Part shown: in pieces, positions 35,891 through 47,149 of the stretch
Numbering within the stretch: position 1 is the stretch's first letter
How the letters are laid out: each line of letters starts with the position of its first letter
Assembly: GCF_033958435.1 (NCBI RefSeq)
Contig: NC_134147.1
Coordinates: forward strand, 43,022,001-43,086,000
DNA: 64,000 nucleotides
Direction: 5' to 3'
Source of the DNA: Carettochelys insculpta
Taxonomy: Eukaryota; Chordata; Testudines; Carettochelyidae
The notes under the pieces: model-generated
Database searches by the model: none
What the model was told of the DNA's origin: nothing
What the model saw: the letters and a program-made list of their open reading frames with translations, nothing else
Made by a program: the position numbers and the translations under genes

Positions 35891-36984
35891 TAAAATTACA
35901 TTAGTTACATATACATCATAAGAGAATCTTATAGTCGACACATATTTTAATGTTTAGAACTGCTAAAAGAAACATTTAAAAATTGTACCTCAGAAACATT
36001 TTTTTTTTTTTTTTTTTTTTTACCAGGTTTTGGATTTATTCCTTATTCCTCTGGAACACGGAGAGCGTCGCTTGCTTTTTGACACTAGCTAAGGCATGAC
36101 CATCATGTGAAGCTGTGAACAGGAAGTAAGCATTTGTTTAGAAAAACATCCCTGAGAATTTATGCAAGTAATAACACGCATTTTTAAAAGCATGCACAGA
36201 GCTGTCTCCTATTAACAATGCAGATCAAATGATTCAACCCAACTGCTTCTGCTTCGCCTAAATAAATGCCTGGATCATTCATCAAAGGGGGATTGTTTCC
36301 TAAAATACACTTCCTTGAACAGCACAGACAGCCTTTTTCTAGGATCCTGCAATGACGTAATGGGAAAAAGTTATAGGCATTCTGTCAAAGCCGCTCAGAT
36401 GGCTTAAAACACTATTTCCCAAGGCTCCAGCCACACAGGTGCAGATTCAGCCGCCATCAAAGCTTGCTGTGATTAATGGATTTTTCCACCACATTACTTT
36501 CCATTATCACATTGGGCTATCTTCTGTTCAATTATGGTTGATCATTTGAAGGCTATTGGTCACCTACACCCAAACCTTTAAAGCAGTAGTCTCAGCCTTG
36601 TAAGTTTGTTAGGCTTTCATCAGTGTGAGGGTGGCATCCAATAAATATAAAGTAAAAGCTTCAGGACTAGCATTAGCCAAGCTAGCCAGATCAAAGCGAG
36701 CTCAGGATGGCTACTCATGCTGCAGTCATATCTCTGACAGACATCACATACCCACCTGTGGTCTGACCCTGTGACAGTTCTGACCTGCCTGTGGCAAGGC
36801 TGAGATGAAGTCTACTGAATCCCAGTCCAATGCCTGAACCAAAAGTCTACTGAACATTCATCTCAGGTTCACTCCTACAATTTACCAGTGCAGTCAGTGC
36901 ATTTGCTAAGGATCAACGGCACAACCCCAGCATGGGGTTTTGTTGAGAAACTCCCAAAGGAAGGTGTCCGGAGTAATAGCTCTT
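35891..36984. other. Intergenic with poly(T)
   Basis: A run of about 22 T lies at 36,000-36,022. It could be the tail of a minus-strand insertion, but the sequence to its right is not recognised. Confidence 0.45.
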
Positions 36985-37156
36985 CATGTCAGGGTGGTTA
37001 AGTACTGGAATCATTGCCTAGGGTGGTTGCAGAATCTCCATCATTGGAGATACTTAAGAACAGGGATGATGGAGACGGTGCTTGGTCCTTCCATGAGTGC
37101 AGGGGACTGGACCTGATGATCTCTTGAGGACCCTTCCACTTCTAGTATTCTATGAC
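36985..37156 (+). mobile_element. CR1 LINE 3' end
   Basis: GTCAGGGTGGTTAAGTACTG, GGTTGCAGAATCTCCATCAT, CAGGGGACTGGACCTGATGA and TAGTATTCTATGAC are the sense CR1 3' end including the terminal ATTCTATGA-type word. Confidence 0.85.
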
Positions 37157-39165
37157 TTTACGTCTCAAAACCACATTCAAACAGCAGTGAGGCGGGACCA
37201 CTTCTCTGTCTGAAATTTCCAAAGCTGGCATTGGCATTAAACAGGTAAGGTAACACCTCCAGCCATTCTTCCGCTGACACTGGGTTATGTGCTTCAACAG
37301 GAGGACATGCTTTGAAGCTTAAAGGAAATATCTAGCAAACACAGCCAGCTGTTAGCTCAAACAGTATAATTGCTCAACAGTGAGTACTCACAGTTGACTA
37401 CGGTGAAGGATGGCAAGGTGTTGCATGGGGCAAACAGAATGTAAGCAAAGGACTCATGGTCAAAAGGAAAGGAATAGAATTGAGAAAGGAGCCCAGACGA
37501 ATTACAAGTGTCTTTGTTAACCAAGAATAAAATGTGCAGGTAGGGAGTGAATGCAGAATACCTGACAACTTGTCATTAAAGAGCTTGTGTAAAACTGCCC
37601 CTTCTAAACTGACCATTCCTATTATTGTTACTATTTATGCTGTGGTAGCACTTAAAAGCCCTGCCCTGATGGTGCTATAAAACCATGGAAGAAAGAGACA
37701 GCCTGCTGACAGACTGGCTCTATGCTCCTGACCATGGGTGGAAGGGGCGAGGCAGGCCCAGGGGCTGCCTACCCACAGTGCTGCCTGGAACACACTGCAC
37801 TGCCCCTCCCCCAGCCCTCAGAGCCACCCTGAACATGCCATGCTGGGGTCCCACCATGAAGACAGCCCTGGGAGCCACCCACAGTCCACCATGTGGTGCT
37901 CTGACGACAATTTTTAGCGCCCAGGACTCTGGCCACCACTGCTTCTGCCATGGTGGTGGCTGGGAGCCCTGGGCCCTCTGGAAGCACCAGACCCCTAGGG
38001 CAACTTCCCTTTTCGTCTCCTCCCCATCAGTGGGCCTGGCCTCTGGCCCAAAGAGCTGACAAGAGTTACTGCCTTGGCAAGCTCAGACGGGGTGTGAAGT
38101 GTTCCATTTGGTTTCAGCAGTGATACAGCCTACAAGAACCTCCCTTTATTTAAATTTGGGGTGGGTGGAGAGGAAGATGTCTAGAACCATGAACCTCTGA
38201 AAGTCACAAACATTAAGCACACTCTCTGTACTTCTAGGGAGGTTGGTGAACAGACCCCACAAACAAGAGTCCAATAGAAGCTGCTCCAGGTTCTCAGGCA
38301 AAGGCCAGTGTTTTCCCAAGTCAGAGAGAGGTGTGCATTTGCAACAATTAACACAGAGCCTGATACTGCTAAATCAGAGTCGCCACAAGAGGCCTTGTTG
38401 AGTTCTGTGCAGCAGAATAAGTTTGCAGTGCAGGATCAGGCTGGAATGTCAGTCAGAGTGTATCTAGCAGGTAGCCATGGCCAACATTATCGCCTCATGT
38501 CCTGAGTTACGCCCATGATGTACGGAAGCAGCTTTGGTTCCACATTCAGCAGGCTGTGCATTTGTACACAAGGCTGGGCTATCTGCTGAACCATGGCAGG
38601 CCTGCTCCTCTTTCCACTGCAAATGTAATCCCCTGTCTGACTTCCAAGGGACCTGAAGGGTGAATGATGAGCAGGATTTGGCCTCATGTGAGAGAATATA
38701 AGATTTTGCTCTTATTTTGGACAGTTGAATAGCCCTTGAATAGGCTCATACCCCCAGCTGAGGGCTAGATTGTCCCTAGCCCTAATCAGCAGTGCAAGGG
38801 AAGTTGGTGTCACCACTTCATTTCTTCTTTAGGCACAGATGAGGAGTTGGGGGGTAGCAAGCAAGTGGGCAAAGAGTAGGTGGAGGCTGGATCCATGCTA
38901 GTTCCATCTTCCCCCAGGCCAGAAAGCAGGGCTGGCCCGGTACAGAATGGCAGGGTGGAGGGAGAGGGGTAATTTACCCTCTCCAAAAGCAAGTGTAGCA
39001 CTAAGGAAGAGAGGGTAGAATTCTGTCCTGAATTCTAACCACTAAGTGCCGGCCCTTACATAGCAATGAGGCAAAGGGCTCAGTGCAGCATCCCGTAATC
39101 CAAGAGGCAGCTTTCACCTCAGAGACATTGCATTTGTCTAAGCTGCCACTTGCTTTTGGAGGGGG
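37157..39165. other. Intergenic, nothing recognised
   Basis: A GC-richer stretch at 37.68-38.06 kb makes overlapping open frames on both strands; none has a known domain. Confidence 0.4.
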
Positions 39166-39690
39166 TAAATTACCCCTCTCCCTCCACCCTGCCATTCTGC
39201 ACCTGAAGAGGGGAGAACCTCAGGAGGATGTTCTGGAGGAGCCAGAACAGGGCCTGCAACCTGACACACTCGAGGTAGGCATGTGCCAGGTTCTCCCTCA
39301 CACCACAGAAGGGGCAAGCACTGGGGATGGAGGTGAATTGTGCCAGGTACATGCCTGTGCTCACAGCTCTGTGAAGGAGCCACCATCTGGTATCCCTGGA
39401 GGGCCTCAGAACCAGGGTAGAACAGAGGCTAGCCCACCTGAGTTCCTCACCCGCTTTCGGTGGCAGGTAGTCCTGCCACTTGGTGCTGGACTCAAAGGTG
39501 AGGACATGGAGAGTGTGGAGCACGAGCATGTACAGGTGGTCTTTGGGCACAGTCCGAAAGTGGACTGGCAGCAAGTTATGCAGCTGGCTGGGATTACAAG
39601 GGGCAGGAGGCTGGGGGGAGTGTGCCTCATGCAACAGGGGCCAGAGTGTAGCGAGCAGAGATGGCCGCTCGCTGACCAAGAGGGTGAAGA
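39166..39690 (-). pseudogene. LINE ORF2 C-terminal (zf-RVT-like) fragment
   Basis: The minus-strand frame 39,679-39,170 reads KWQDYLPPKAGEELRWASL, then DTRWWLLHRAVSTG, then CPFCGVRENLAHAYLEC and LQALFWLLQNILLRF. The CxxC...HxxxxxC cluster after RWxLxHxAxxT is typical of the zinc-binding end of Tx1/L1-like LINE ORF2 proteins. RT motifs are absent, so this is only the tail of the protein. The longer plus-strand frame over it is a shadow. Confidence 0.75.
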
Positions 39691-41009
39691 ACCCCTCCCC
39701 GAGGCCTGGTGGGCAGAACCTGTCCCCGCCCCTTACCTGACTGAAAATCAGGGAGTGGGACTATTTATATAAAGGCCCTAAACAGAAGCCCAGACAGGAC
39801 CCAGTCATAGGGTGAGGCAGACGCCAGCTCTCAGGCTGGGGGACCAGCACAGCCCTGCAGGAGGCTGAAGACTGGCCTTGTCCACCAGGCCTCACCGAAG
39901 AGGAGCTACAAGCCGAGACTGAGACCCCTCTCTACCCAGATGCGGAAAAATCCAACCTGCTGCCCCGTGAGGTATGACCTTGAGGAAGGGGGTCTGGAAG
40001 TGGCCCATGGCTAGCTGGGTTGCTGACCCCACTGGTAGACCACTCTGCTGCAGATAGGGCCCTCAGCTGGGGCACAGTGGAGTACCTGGGTCTGCACCCT
40101 CGTCACCCCAAACCTGTGGGCAACAGTCTCCCCCTCCTTAGTGTTGTAGATACACACCTGTGTTTGTCAGCCCTCTGCCTTGCAAGGATGCCCAACCATT
40201 TGCAGCCCTGCATTAGTGCCTGGGCCTGTACTGGGAACTGTTTGCTGCCCTGCCCTGAGCTAGGGCCCAGGTCTTCACTGTGTGCTGTCTTTTGCCCCAT
40301 ACTGAAGCAGGGTCTGAGCCTAGTGAGGCCCGAGCACAGCCCCAGGACCCAGGTCTAAAGGTATCAGGCTGAAAAAACTGATATTGGGCTGGAGCACAGG
40401 CCGGAGCACCAAGACTGAGACTTGTTGGCGAACACCCAGCTGGAGAATAAGCAGAACAGACCTAGTCTGCAAGAAAACAACACTGTTGAGGTGTAACAGG
40501 CCAACAGTAATAAATAAATATATTCACAGATGAGCAGAGGGGAGGTGGAGGGAAAAGCTGAGGGGAAGAAGAAAGGAAGGAAATCTGATGTACAGACAGA
40601 AAAAAAATGCAATAGAATGAATCAGAGTTTTACATATGGAGAATTGCCTTAGAAGGGCGAAGCCACAACAGAGCCCAAACGCGTCGTGTTATTTGCATCA
40701 TGGAGTTATGACAACGTTGCATCACCTCACAACATAGTTTGCTCAGGCTGCTGTGCTGAACATGAGAAATATTGAGCTAGGCAGCATCTTTGGAAGATGG
40801 GACCCGGAGGAATCTAGCCATGGATCAGTCACTGAGAAGTCACTTGTAGCTCTGAAGCACAGGTGAATGGAGAGTACAGGGAAGGCTTACTGCACAGTGA
40901 CTAGAACTTCAGGGACTTGTGTTGACTACACAATTACACTCTGGGTGGATCTGACTTATGATAAAACTGTGCTTGGTACTTGGGTACTTTCAGCAATAAG
41001 TCATTCTGG
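39691..41009. other. Intergenic, nothing recognised
   Basis: No supported gene or repeat. Confidence 0.4.
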
Positions 41010-41330
41010 CTATGTCTACACTTACCTGGAACGTCGACAGCTGCTATGCAATGATTCAGATTTTGAACCCTTGGAGTTTGGGTGTGGGATTTTAGCTTAG
41101 GCCATTGGAGAAACTGATATCTAGTGCTGCAGCTCAGCTCTGCTAGATGTGTGTCTGCAGTTGGACGTGGGCGCTCTTCCCATTGACCTTCCTTAAGCCT
41201 TGTGGCTCGCAAGGAGTTCCAGGGTCAACACTGACCCCAGAACACACTATGTTTCACACATGTGCAAAAGTGTCCCAGAAAATCGAACCTAAGTGATTGA
41301 TCTTCCACAGCCAGTGTAGACGTAGCCTTA
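41010..41330. mobile_element. TIR element carrying a duplicated segment
   Basis: The ends GGCTATGTCTACACTT and AGTGTAGACGTAGCC are inverted repeats. It contains a segment (41,058-41,170) repeated at 42,119-42,240. Confidence 0.7.
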
Positions 41331-42118
41331 GTTTAAACAGGCTGGAATGCTGCAGTGAGCTTCCCAGGACCAGTGTGCCTGTATATTTGTAATGCAATAG
41401 GGGGAGATTCAAATACAAGATACGTGCCCATTCACTTTGAGTCTGCACGGGGCTGTCAGAGCACAGCAAAACAGGGCAAAGTTTTTTACAAGGCTGTTGC
41501 TTCCTTTACAGATGAAAAGACATTTTGCCGATTTCCAATAAGCTGAAAATGTCATTGCATTGAATTATAAAGATACAGACCTACATAATCACCTGTCCTA
41601 AAACGAGCTGTCCAGCACCATGAAATAGTTAGGAACCACCTCTACTCAGCAGCCAAGTTAGAAACACATGAGCAGAATGGTGTTTATGTGCACTATAGAC
41701 CCGTACAGCATTTCTACAGTGGGGGCAGCTAACTTCTGCTTTTCTACGGCGGAATTCCAGTACCTTTGCTCTCCCTTCGTGATTTTGCTGAGGTTATTTT
41801 TTTTGAATAAAGAGTTCCATGCTTGGATTCCCAGCACAGAAGTGAAAGCAATTAAAGGTTACACGTTATAATTAGAGTTATTATGCTGCAAAATAGATGT
41901 CTTCATAACATGAAGCCCTGGAACTGATGTTAATGGGGTTCATCTGTCAGCAAGACCCATGGCTATAAAATTTTGTCTCTGTAGTCAGAATCTTGACATG
42001 GGATGGATTTGAAAGCTCGTATCTGAGCAAGCACCTTAAACCTGCCAGAACCCTACACCAGGCCTGATCTTAACCCCTGTTCTATATGTCTGAAAATCTG
42101 GGGAAGGGCCAATTCTGA
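41331..42118. other. Intergenic, nothing recognised
   Basis: No supported gene or repeat. Confidence 0.4.
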
Positions 42119-42240
42119 TTCACATTTTGAACCCTTGGAGCTCGGATCTGGGATTTTGACTTAGATCATTTGAGAAATAAACCGATATCTAGGTGCTGCA
42201 GCTCAGTCCTGCTGGATTCATGTCTGCGTTTGGATGTAGG
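42119..42240. repeat. Second copy of the segment in the 41.0-kb TIR element
   Basis: TTTTGAACCCTTGGAG, TGGGATTTT, GATATCTAG and GCTGCAGCTCAG occur in the same order as in 41,058-41,170. It is probably a remnant of a second element of the same family. Confidence 0.65.
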
Positions 42241-42244
42241 CAGT

Positions 42245-42360
42245 TTCAACATTTAAAATGCTTTAGTCACACAGCTGTGCCACTGTAGTGCTTCAACGGA
42301 GACATGACCTACATCGATGGGAGGGGTTCTGCCACTGGGGCAGTAGGTAGTTTTCTAATG
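42245..42360. mobile_element. TIR-element fragment
   Basis: CACAGCTGTGCCACTGTAGT, GACCTACATCGATGGGAGGG and GGTTCTGCCACTGG resemble a common turtle non-autonomous hAT-like element. Its ends are missing. Confidence 0.45.
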
Positions 42361-43451
42361 GGGTCCACTGAACACAGCGGCACCTCCTGCTAGCCATCCT
42401 AGGGATTAGCTTTGCCAGTTAGTGGTGCCTGTCCTGTCCTCCTCTCGCCTGGCAAATCCATCTCACTCCAGGACCTGCAGCATCATCTTCCTGACTCACC
42501 CCTCCAGTCGGTCACCATCTGTCTTACCAGTTCCCAAAGATCTTCTACGGAAGCTGTCCCAGGCAGTCTTCTCCTGCACTGCCCTAATGGTGCTACATCC
42601 CCAGTGGCCAGAAGGGGAAGCCAGGGCCAGCCTCAGGACCCCAGCTCAGCAGCTTTGGGCTCTACTATCTCAAGCCTCACTGCTCCTTCCTTGGAGTTCT
42701 TCCAACTTTTCCCTGGTCTTCCCTCTAAATACCAGCTCGAAAGCAACTCCCTCTTCCCAGGGAGTGACTGCTGCCTGCCTTCTGCAGCAGTCTCTCTTCT
42801 CAGCTGATGGGTTTTACAGAACCCACGCAAAACTTTCTTTAACCAACCCCCTGCTTTCCGGTGACTCCTCTAAATGCCACTCACCCAGGCAGCTAATTGG
42901 CCCGCGAGGCCACTTGTACCCCTTCTACATTGGGTGGAGTGACCATTCCGATACAAGGCTAAGAGAAGACTTCTATCTACCTAGCACTGTCTGTACCAGA
43001 GCACGGCTTCATCTCTGGGCTGTGGATTTCTCTCACCCTGACAGATGAAGCTGAGCTGATAAGTTCCCAGTGCAAGCCCACTTCTAGTCAGTCCAGGCAC
43101 GGTGTATATAATTTGATCATAGTTTCCTTTTACTAGTACACCTTCTGTCTTCACCATCATATATTGTCTTCTGCTGGGCTGAATTCTCATCAATTCCCAG
43201 TGCCCATTTCTAGAGACAAATATAATATGAACTACCCGATGTAGAGATTATTAAAGCATTCTTCCCCACAATCTGATAGGCATACCATGTTCATGGCATG
43301 ATAGTCATAGCAATCACGTCTTGTGTTTACGTAGTCCCTTTTATCCAAAAACAGCACAGCACTTTACAACTATTGAGCTCCCATGCCCCTGCTGTGAGCT
43401 AGAAAGTCATTACACCCATTTTTAAAAGGTGGCTAAGAAGTGGTTCTGGTA
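42361..43451. other. Intergenic, C-rich open frames not called
   Basis: Two overlapping plus-strand frames (42,412-42,807 and 42,422-43,048) arise from pyrimidine-rich sequence and have no domain. A MIR-like word (ATTACACCCATTTTTAAAAG) lies near 43,410. Confidence 0.4.
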
Positions 43452-43648
43452 GGCCATGTTCCCCCTAAGTTTTTCCATCCGTGAATGGAAAAAAATGTCA
43501 TATGTTCACACAGGCATGTGTGGATGTATACCACCAACAGAAACACATGCTGCCCCCTGTGGGTAGCTGTAGATGCTCTGGTAATCAGCTGGGCAGCACC
43601 TGAATCTCTCCTGGCCACCCATGCGTTGGGCTTACAGGGAGCACTGCT
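43452..43648 (+). repeat. Interspersed repeat D, copy 1
   Basis: TATACCACCAACAGAAACAC, ATGCTCTGGTAATCAGCTGG and ACAGGGAGCACTG recur in order at 52,655-52,850, and partly reversed at 51,313-51,470. I cannot classify the family. Confidence 0.6.
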
Positions 43649-44168
43649 GATGGGGTAAATGGCTTGACGTGACTACGAAAGCCTGACACATGAGCAGTCG
43701 TCCCAGAGCTCCTCAAACCAATAAGAATTATCAGCATGAGTTGAGGATGTGCAGCAATAACACATCCTCCTGTGACTGAAGAGTTGCCCTAGGTATCACA
43801 TTTGTCTGGGATAGTGAATAAGCTCTTCAGGACAATGACGCATTCTGGTATCCGGGTACTTTGTTTTGAAAGCACTGGGTCACTTGCAGTGCATGCTGGC
43901 AGCTTTTAATCTCGATGATCTTGTCCAGCCCTCCTTGATGCTAATTGCCCAAGTAAGGATCTTTCTAGGTGAATCAACACAACTCCTTTCCTAATTCACA
44001 TGTGCAACCTAACACAGATAGCTGCCCTGATAAGTCCATTGAACAATTTAAATGGGATTGTAATTGTCAGCCTATTTTTAAAAATTGTGATGTACTTAAA
44101 GGGATGTAGTACCTATTTTCAGAGTGTGCAGCTGCTGGGAGAAAAAGAGGAAAGAGAACTTATTTTCT
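43649..44168. other. Intergenic, nothing recognised
   Basis: No supported gene or repeat. Confidence 0.4.
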
Positions 44169-44458
44169 AAGGCCTGATCTACTCTCAGGATCAAAGTCAA
44201 TCCCAGAATTGCAATTCTAGCCACACCATTTGTGTAGCTAGAATCAACTAACAGGATTGACTTTCTTCCCTGGTATAGATCAGCGATCATCAGGCTTGCA
44301 CCAATGTCCCTTACTCTACACATCAGCCTGGAGTACCAGGCTTGATGGCCGAGCCCAGAGAGATCAATTTTGCTGCATCTTCACACGTGGCAAAAATCTA
44401 TCCCTGTAAGATTGATCACAGCATGCTCACTTCTGCATAAGTATAGGCATACCCTAAG
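44169..44458. mobile_element. TIR element next to a foldback
   Basis: GGCCTGATCTACTCTC at the left and AAGTATAGGCATACCCTA at the right are degraded inverted ends. Words such as GATCAAAGTCAATCCC and AGATCAATTTTG are typical of this class. The foldback at 44.46 kb starts at its right edge. Confidence 0.5.
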
Positions 44459-44664
44459 AGAAATGGCCGAGTTAGTCTGTATCTTCAAAAGCAACAAGAA
44501 GTCTTGTGACACCTTATAGACTAGCAGATATTTTGGAAAGTAAGCTTTTGTGGGCAAAGACCACTTCATCAGATGCATCTGACAAAACGGGTCTTTGCCC
44601 ATGAAAGCTTATGCGCCAAAATATCTGTTAGTTTATAAGGTGCCACAGGACTTCTTGTTGTTTA
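44459..44664. repeat. Foldback repeat, decayed hammerhead-like cores
   Basis: The head GGCCGAGTTAGTCTGTATC (44,466-44,484) precedes arms 44,489-44,575 and 44,576-44,662 centred on AGATGCATCT. The plus-strand core reads CTGACAA...GAAAGC-TTAT-GC-GC, so the CTGANGA box and the cleavage-site U are lost. The minus-strand core keeps CTGATGA but has AAAA for GAAA. Confidence 0.8.
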
Positions 44665-44769
44665 AGAGAAGATTGTGGTTCTGGACCAGGCCTGGGACCT
44701 GTTCTGTTCCCTATGACTCAGGTCGCCATCTATGAACGGGTAATGCTTTCACTCTCTCCTCACTTTGTC

Positions 44770-44905
44770 TTGACAAGAGCCCTTTATAGTGCCAAAGTTT
44801 GTCTCTTCCACCAACAAAAGTTGGTCCAATAAATATTCACTCACCCCACCTCTCTCACTCATATCCTGGGACTAGCACAGCAACAGCAACACTGAAAACT
44901 CACTT
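44770..44905 (+). repeat. Interspersed repeat family C (AAGTTGGTCCAATAAA)
   Basis: GTTTGTCTCTTCCACCAACA, AAGTTGGTCCAATAAATAT and TCCTGGGACTAGCACAGC match a repeat that also occurs as an inverted pair at 57,985-58,150. Its ACTAGCACAGC end resembles the ACTAACACAGCTACC end of the foldback family. Confidence 0.6.
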
Positions 44906-45435
44906 TGTCCTTTCTATTAACAGCTGCTCAGGGCTCACTTCATTTACTACATATTTAAGAGAGTTTCTGTGTCCCTCTGTCAGTGTACATCCGCGAGTTG
45001 GTTTGTTCAAGAACTCCTCCTAAATGGTAGGAACCAGGACCACCAAATTCAGTATGTGGCTTCCTCTTATCACAGCGTAAAGCAACGTCAGTGTTTGGCT
45101 GTGCCAGGACAATGGGCCGTGCCTGGATTGTGACTGTCCCTTGTTAAACGAAAAGGAGTGTGTGTGATAGCAGAGAGAGTTATACTCATGAATGAGCACA
45201 CAGGGCAGGTGCAAGCATGGAGGACATTTAGATCCCAGAATGACCGCAGGGAGCAGCCACTGGTCAGCAGAACAGCCCATTCCATTCCAGCCTCCCCTGG
45301 GGAGTACCTGTCACTCCCTGCCCTGAGTCCCTCATCACCCCCCAACCTTGATTCCTGCACCCATACCCTACTCTGAGCCCCCCACATCTCCTGCACCCCC
45401 CCACACCTTTAGTCCCCCAGGTAAGTCCTCTAGAA
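44906..45435. other. Intergenic, C-rich tract
   Basis: The C-rich stretch 45,290-45,420 (CCTGCACCCATACCC, CTCCTGCACCCCCCC) resembles the opposite strand of the minisatellite at 46.2 kb. No gene is supported. Confidence 0.45.
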
Positions 45436-45510
45436 TTACCTGTTTGTACAGTGTCTAGCATAACGGGGTCATGCTCTAAGCTGGGCCCCCTTGGCACTAC
45501 TTTGAAATCA
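45436..45510 (+). repeat. Possible old SINE/LINE tail (MIR/L2-like)
   Basis: GTTTGTACAGTGTCTAGCAT and TAACGGGGTCATG match the widespread GTACAGCGCCTAGCACAATG tail. A by-eye match only. Confidence 0.45.
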
Positions 45511-46216
45511 ATAAAGCTCAAATATACCAGGAGGCGTTTAAATTCCTCAGCAGGGCACAACCGCCCAGCAAAAAAATCAGAACACTTCTAAAGACTAAGG
45601 CACTCCTTGGCTGAAAAGGTAATAATGGCACTTTGTCCCAGACAATATCAAATATGTATTACAATTAAATTTTCTATTGGCAAATTGCTGTACAGTTGAA
45701 AACACAGACACCCGAGTGAGCCAGTTAGAATAATTGCAGTGTGCTAATTATAGTCTGATGGATTCTGCATGCTGTCACCAATTATGTCTCAAGCACGTGC
45801 TTTCTGAACAGAGTCCAAACCCATAAAGAGACACTGATATAATAAGCAATATCTTCCTTATTGGCATGCTTTGCCATTTGGAAGCTTTTTCTAAACAAAT
45901 CCTTTGTACGATGTAATTACATTTAACGAGGTTTCAGGAAAAAGCACACTTTGTAGTCTTTGCACAAAGTCATCGTGAGCAAACTCTTTGCATCAAGCAT
46001 GGGGAGAGAAAAAGCCCAGGATCTTGAGGGTTAGCTAAGAAAATGGGGTATTTCCTTCCTTTGGGCTATTAGAAGGGAGCTGCTTGAAATAAATCGGTGC
46101 AGTGAGCCCATGCAACACATCACAAAAAAGCAGCCTTGCAGCACTTTAAAGGTTAACCCAATTATTTATTAGGTGGAGGGTCGCTATAGGACGGAACCTG
46201 TAAGAAATTTAAGTGC
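45511..46216. other. Intergenic with a foldback-family scrap
   Basis: At 46,127-46,178 AGCACTTTAAAGGTTAACCC followed by ATTTATTAGGTG is a short piece of the foldback/PLE tail family. The rest is unrecognised. Confidence 0.45.
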
Positions 46217-46470
46217 GGGGTGGAAACCAAAGAGGCCAGGGGGTTGCAGTGTGTGGGTGAGGTGCAGGAGTCAGAGCAGGGGGCTGGGTGTTGGGGGGCT
46301 CAGGGCCTGGGGGGCTGGTGGTGTGGGGTGCAGGAGTCAGGGCAGCTGCTGGGAGGTTCAGTGCCCAGGGGCTGGGTTTGCAGTGTGAGATGCAGGAGTC
46401 AAGGCAGGGGCTGGGTGTGGGGGGCCTCAGGGCAGGGGCTGGTGTTTGCGTGGGTAGAGTAGACAGTGGG
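46217..46470. repeat. G-rich minisatellite, about 64-bp period
   Basis: TGCAGGAGTC recurs at 46,263, 46,329 and 46,391 with G-rich text between (GGGGGGCTCAGGGCCTGG). Several G runs could form quadruplexes. The open frames over it on both strands are artefacts of the repeat. Confidence 0.75.
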
Positions 46471-46812
46471 ATGGGAGGCTGTGGGCTGGGGCAATCCTTG
46501 TTGGTGACCTTGTGCTGCTCCTGTTCCCAGCCAAATAGGAGCTGTAGGAGCAGCACTCATAGGTACAGGAAGGGAGCTAAGGGTGAATGGATGCAGCAGC
46601 ACCCCAAGGATTCTGTCCCAGAGTTGGGGCCCTGGCTGCTCCCACAACATGTCTGGGGCTCTCTGCACACTAGGGATTTGGGGCCTCAAATTTGGGGGGC
46701 GGGGGAGACAGGATTAAGGTATCTGGATCCGAGCCCTGCCCCTAGCTGTCCTAGGGTGCACCAGCTTACTTTCCCCTTCGCATTTAGGTCACCCTCTTGA
46801 AGAAGGGCTCAG
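46471..46812. other. Intergenic
   Basis: No supported feature. Confidence 0.4.
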
Positions 46813-47147
46813 CAAGTCTACATTACAAAGACAAGTCAACTGGAGTTATGCTGACGTACCGCCTCCGCAGTAATTAAATTGCTTTTGCATATCCACGCTA
46901 TGCTCCCTGTGTCAGCGGTGCACATCCACACTAGGAGCACTTGCCCCGATTAACTCTGTGTGGGGCATTGTGGGATGGCATCTGATAGGGACCAACAGTT
47001 GACTTAAGCAACACAGTCTACACTGACACTGAGTCAACCTAACTGCACCAATTAAAGCGCTATGTCTCCCACAGAAGCGCAGTTAAGTTGGTGTAGTGGG
47101 CCAGTCACATCAGTGGAAGCTGCATTTTAGCATAGACACTTACAGAG
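46813..47147. mobile_element. Probable TIR element
   Basis: GCAAGTCTACATTACAAAG at the left and TTAGCATAGACACTTAC at the right are degraded inverted ends. Inside are ACAGTCTACACTGACA and AGTTAAGTTGGTGTAGTGGG. It is non-coding. Confidence 0.5.
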
Positions 47148-47149
47148 TT

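Noticed and set aside
39083..39772. 229-codon plus-strand frame
   Set aside because: It is the shadow of the minus-strand LINE ORF2 fragment, which has recognisable zinc-binding and RT-tail motifs.
42422..43048. 208-codon plus-strand frame with a non-ATG start
   Set aside because: Pyrimidine-rich sequence with an equally long overlapping frame and no domain; probably an old repeat.
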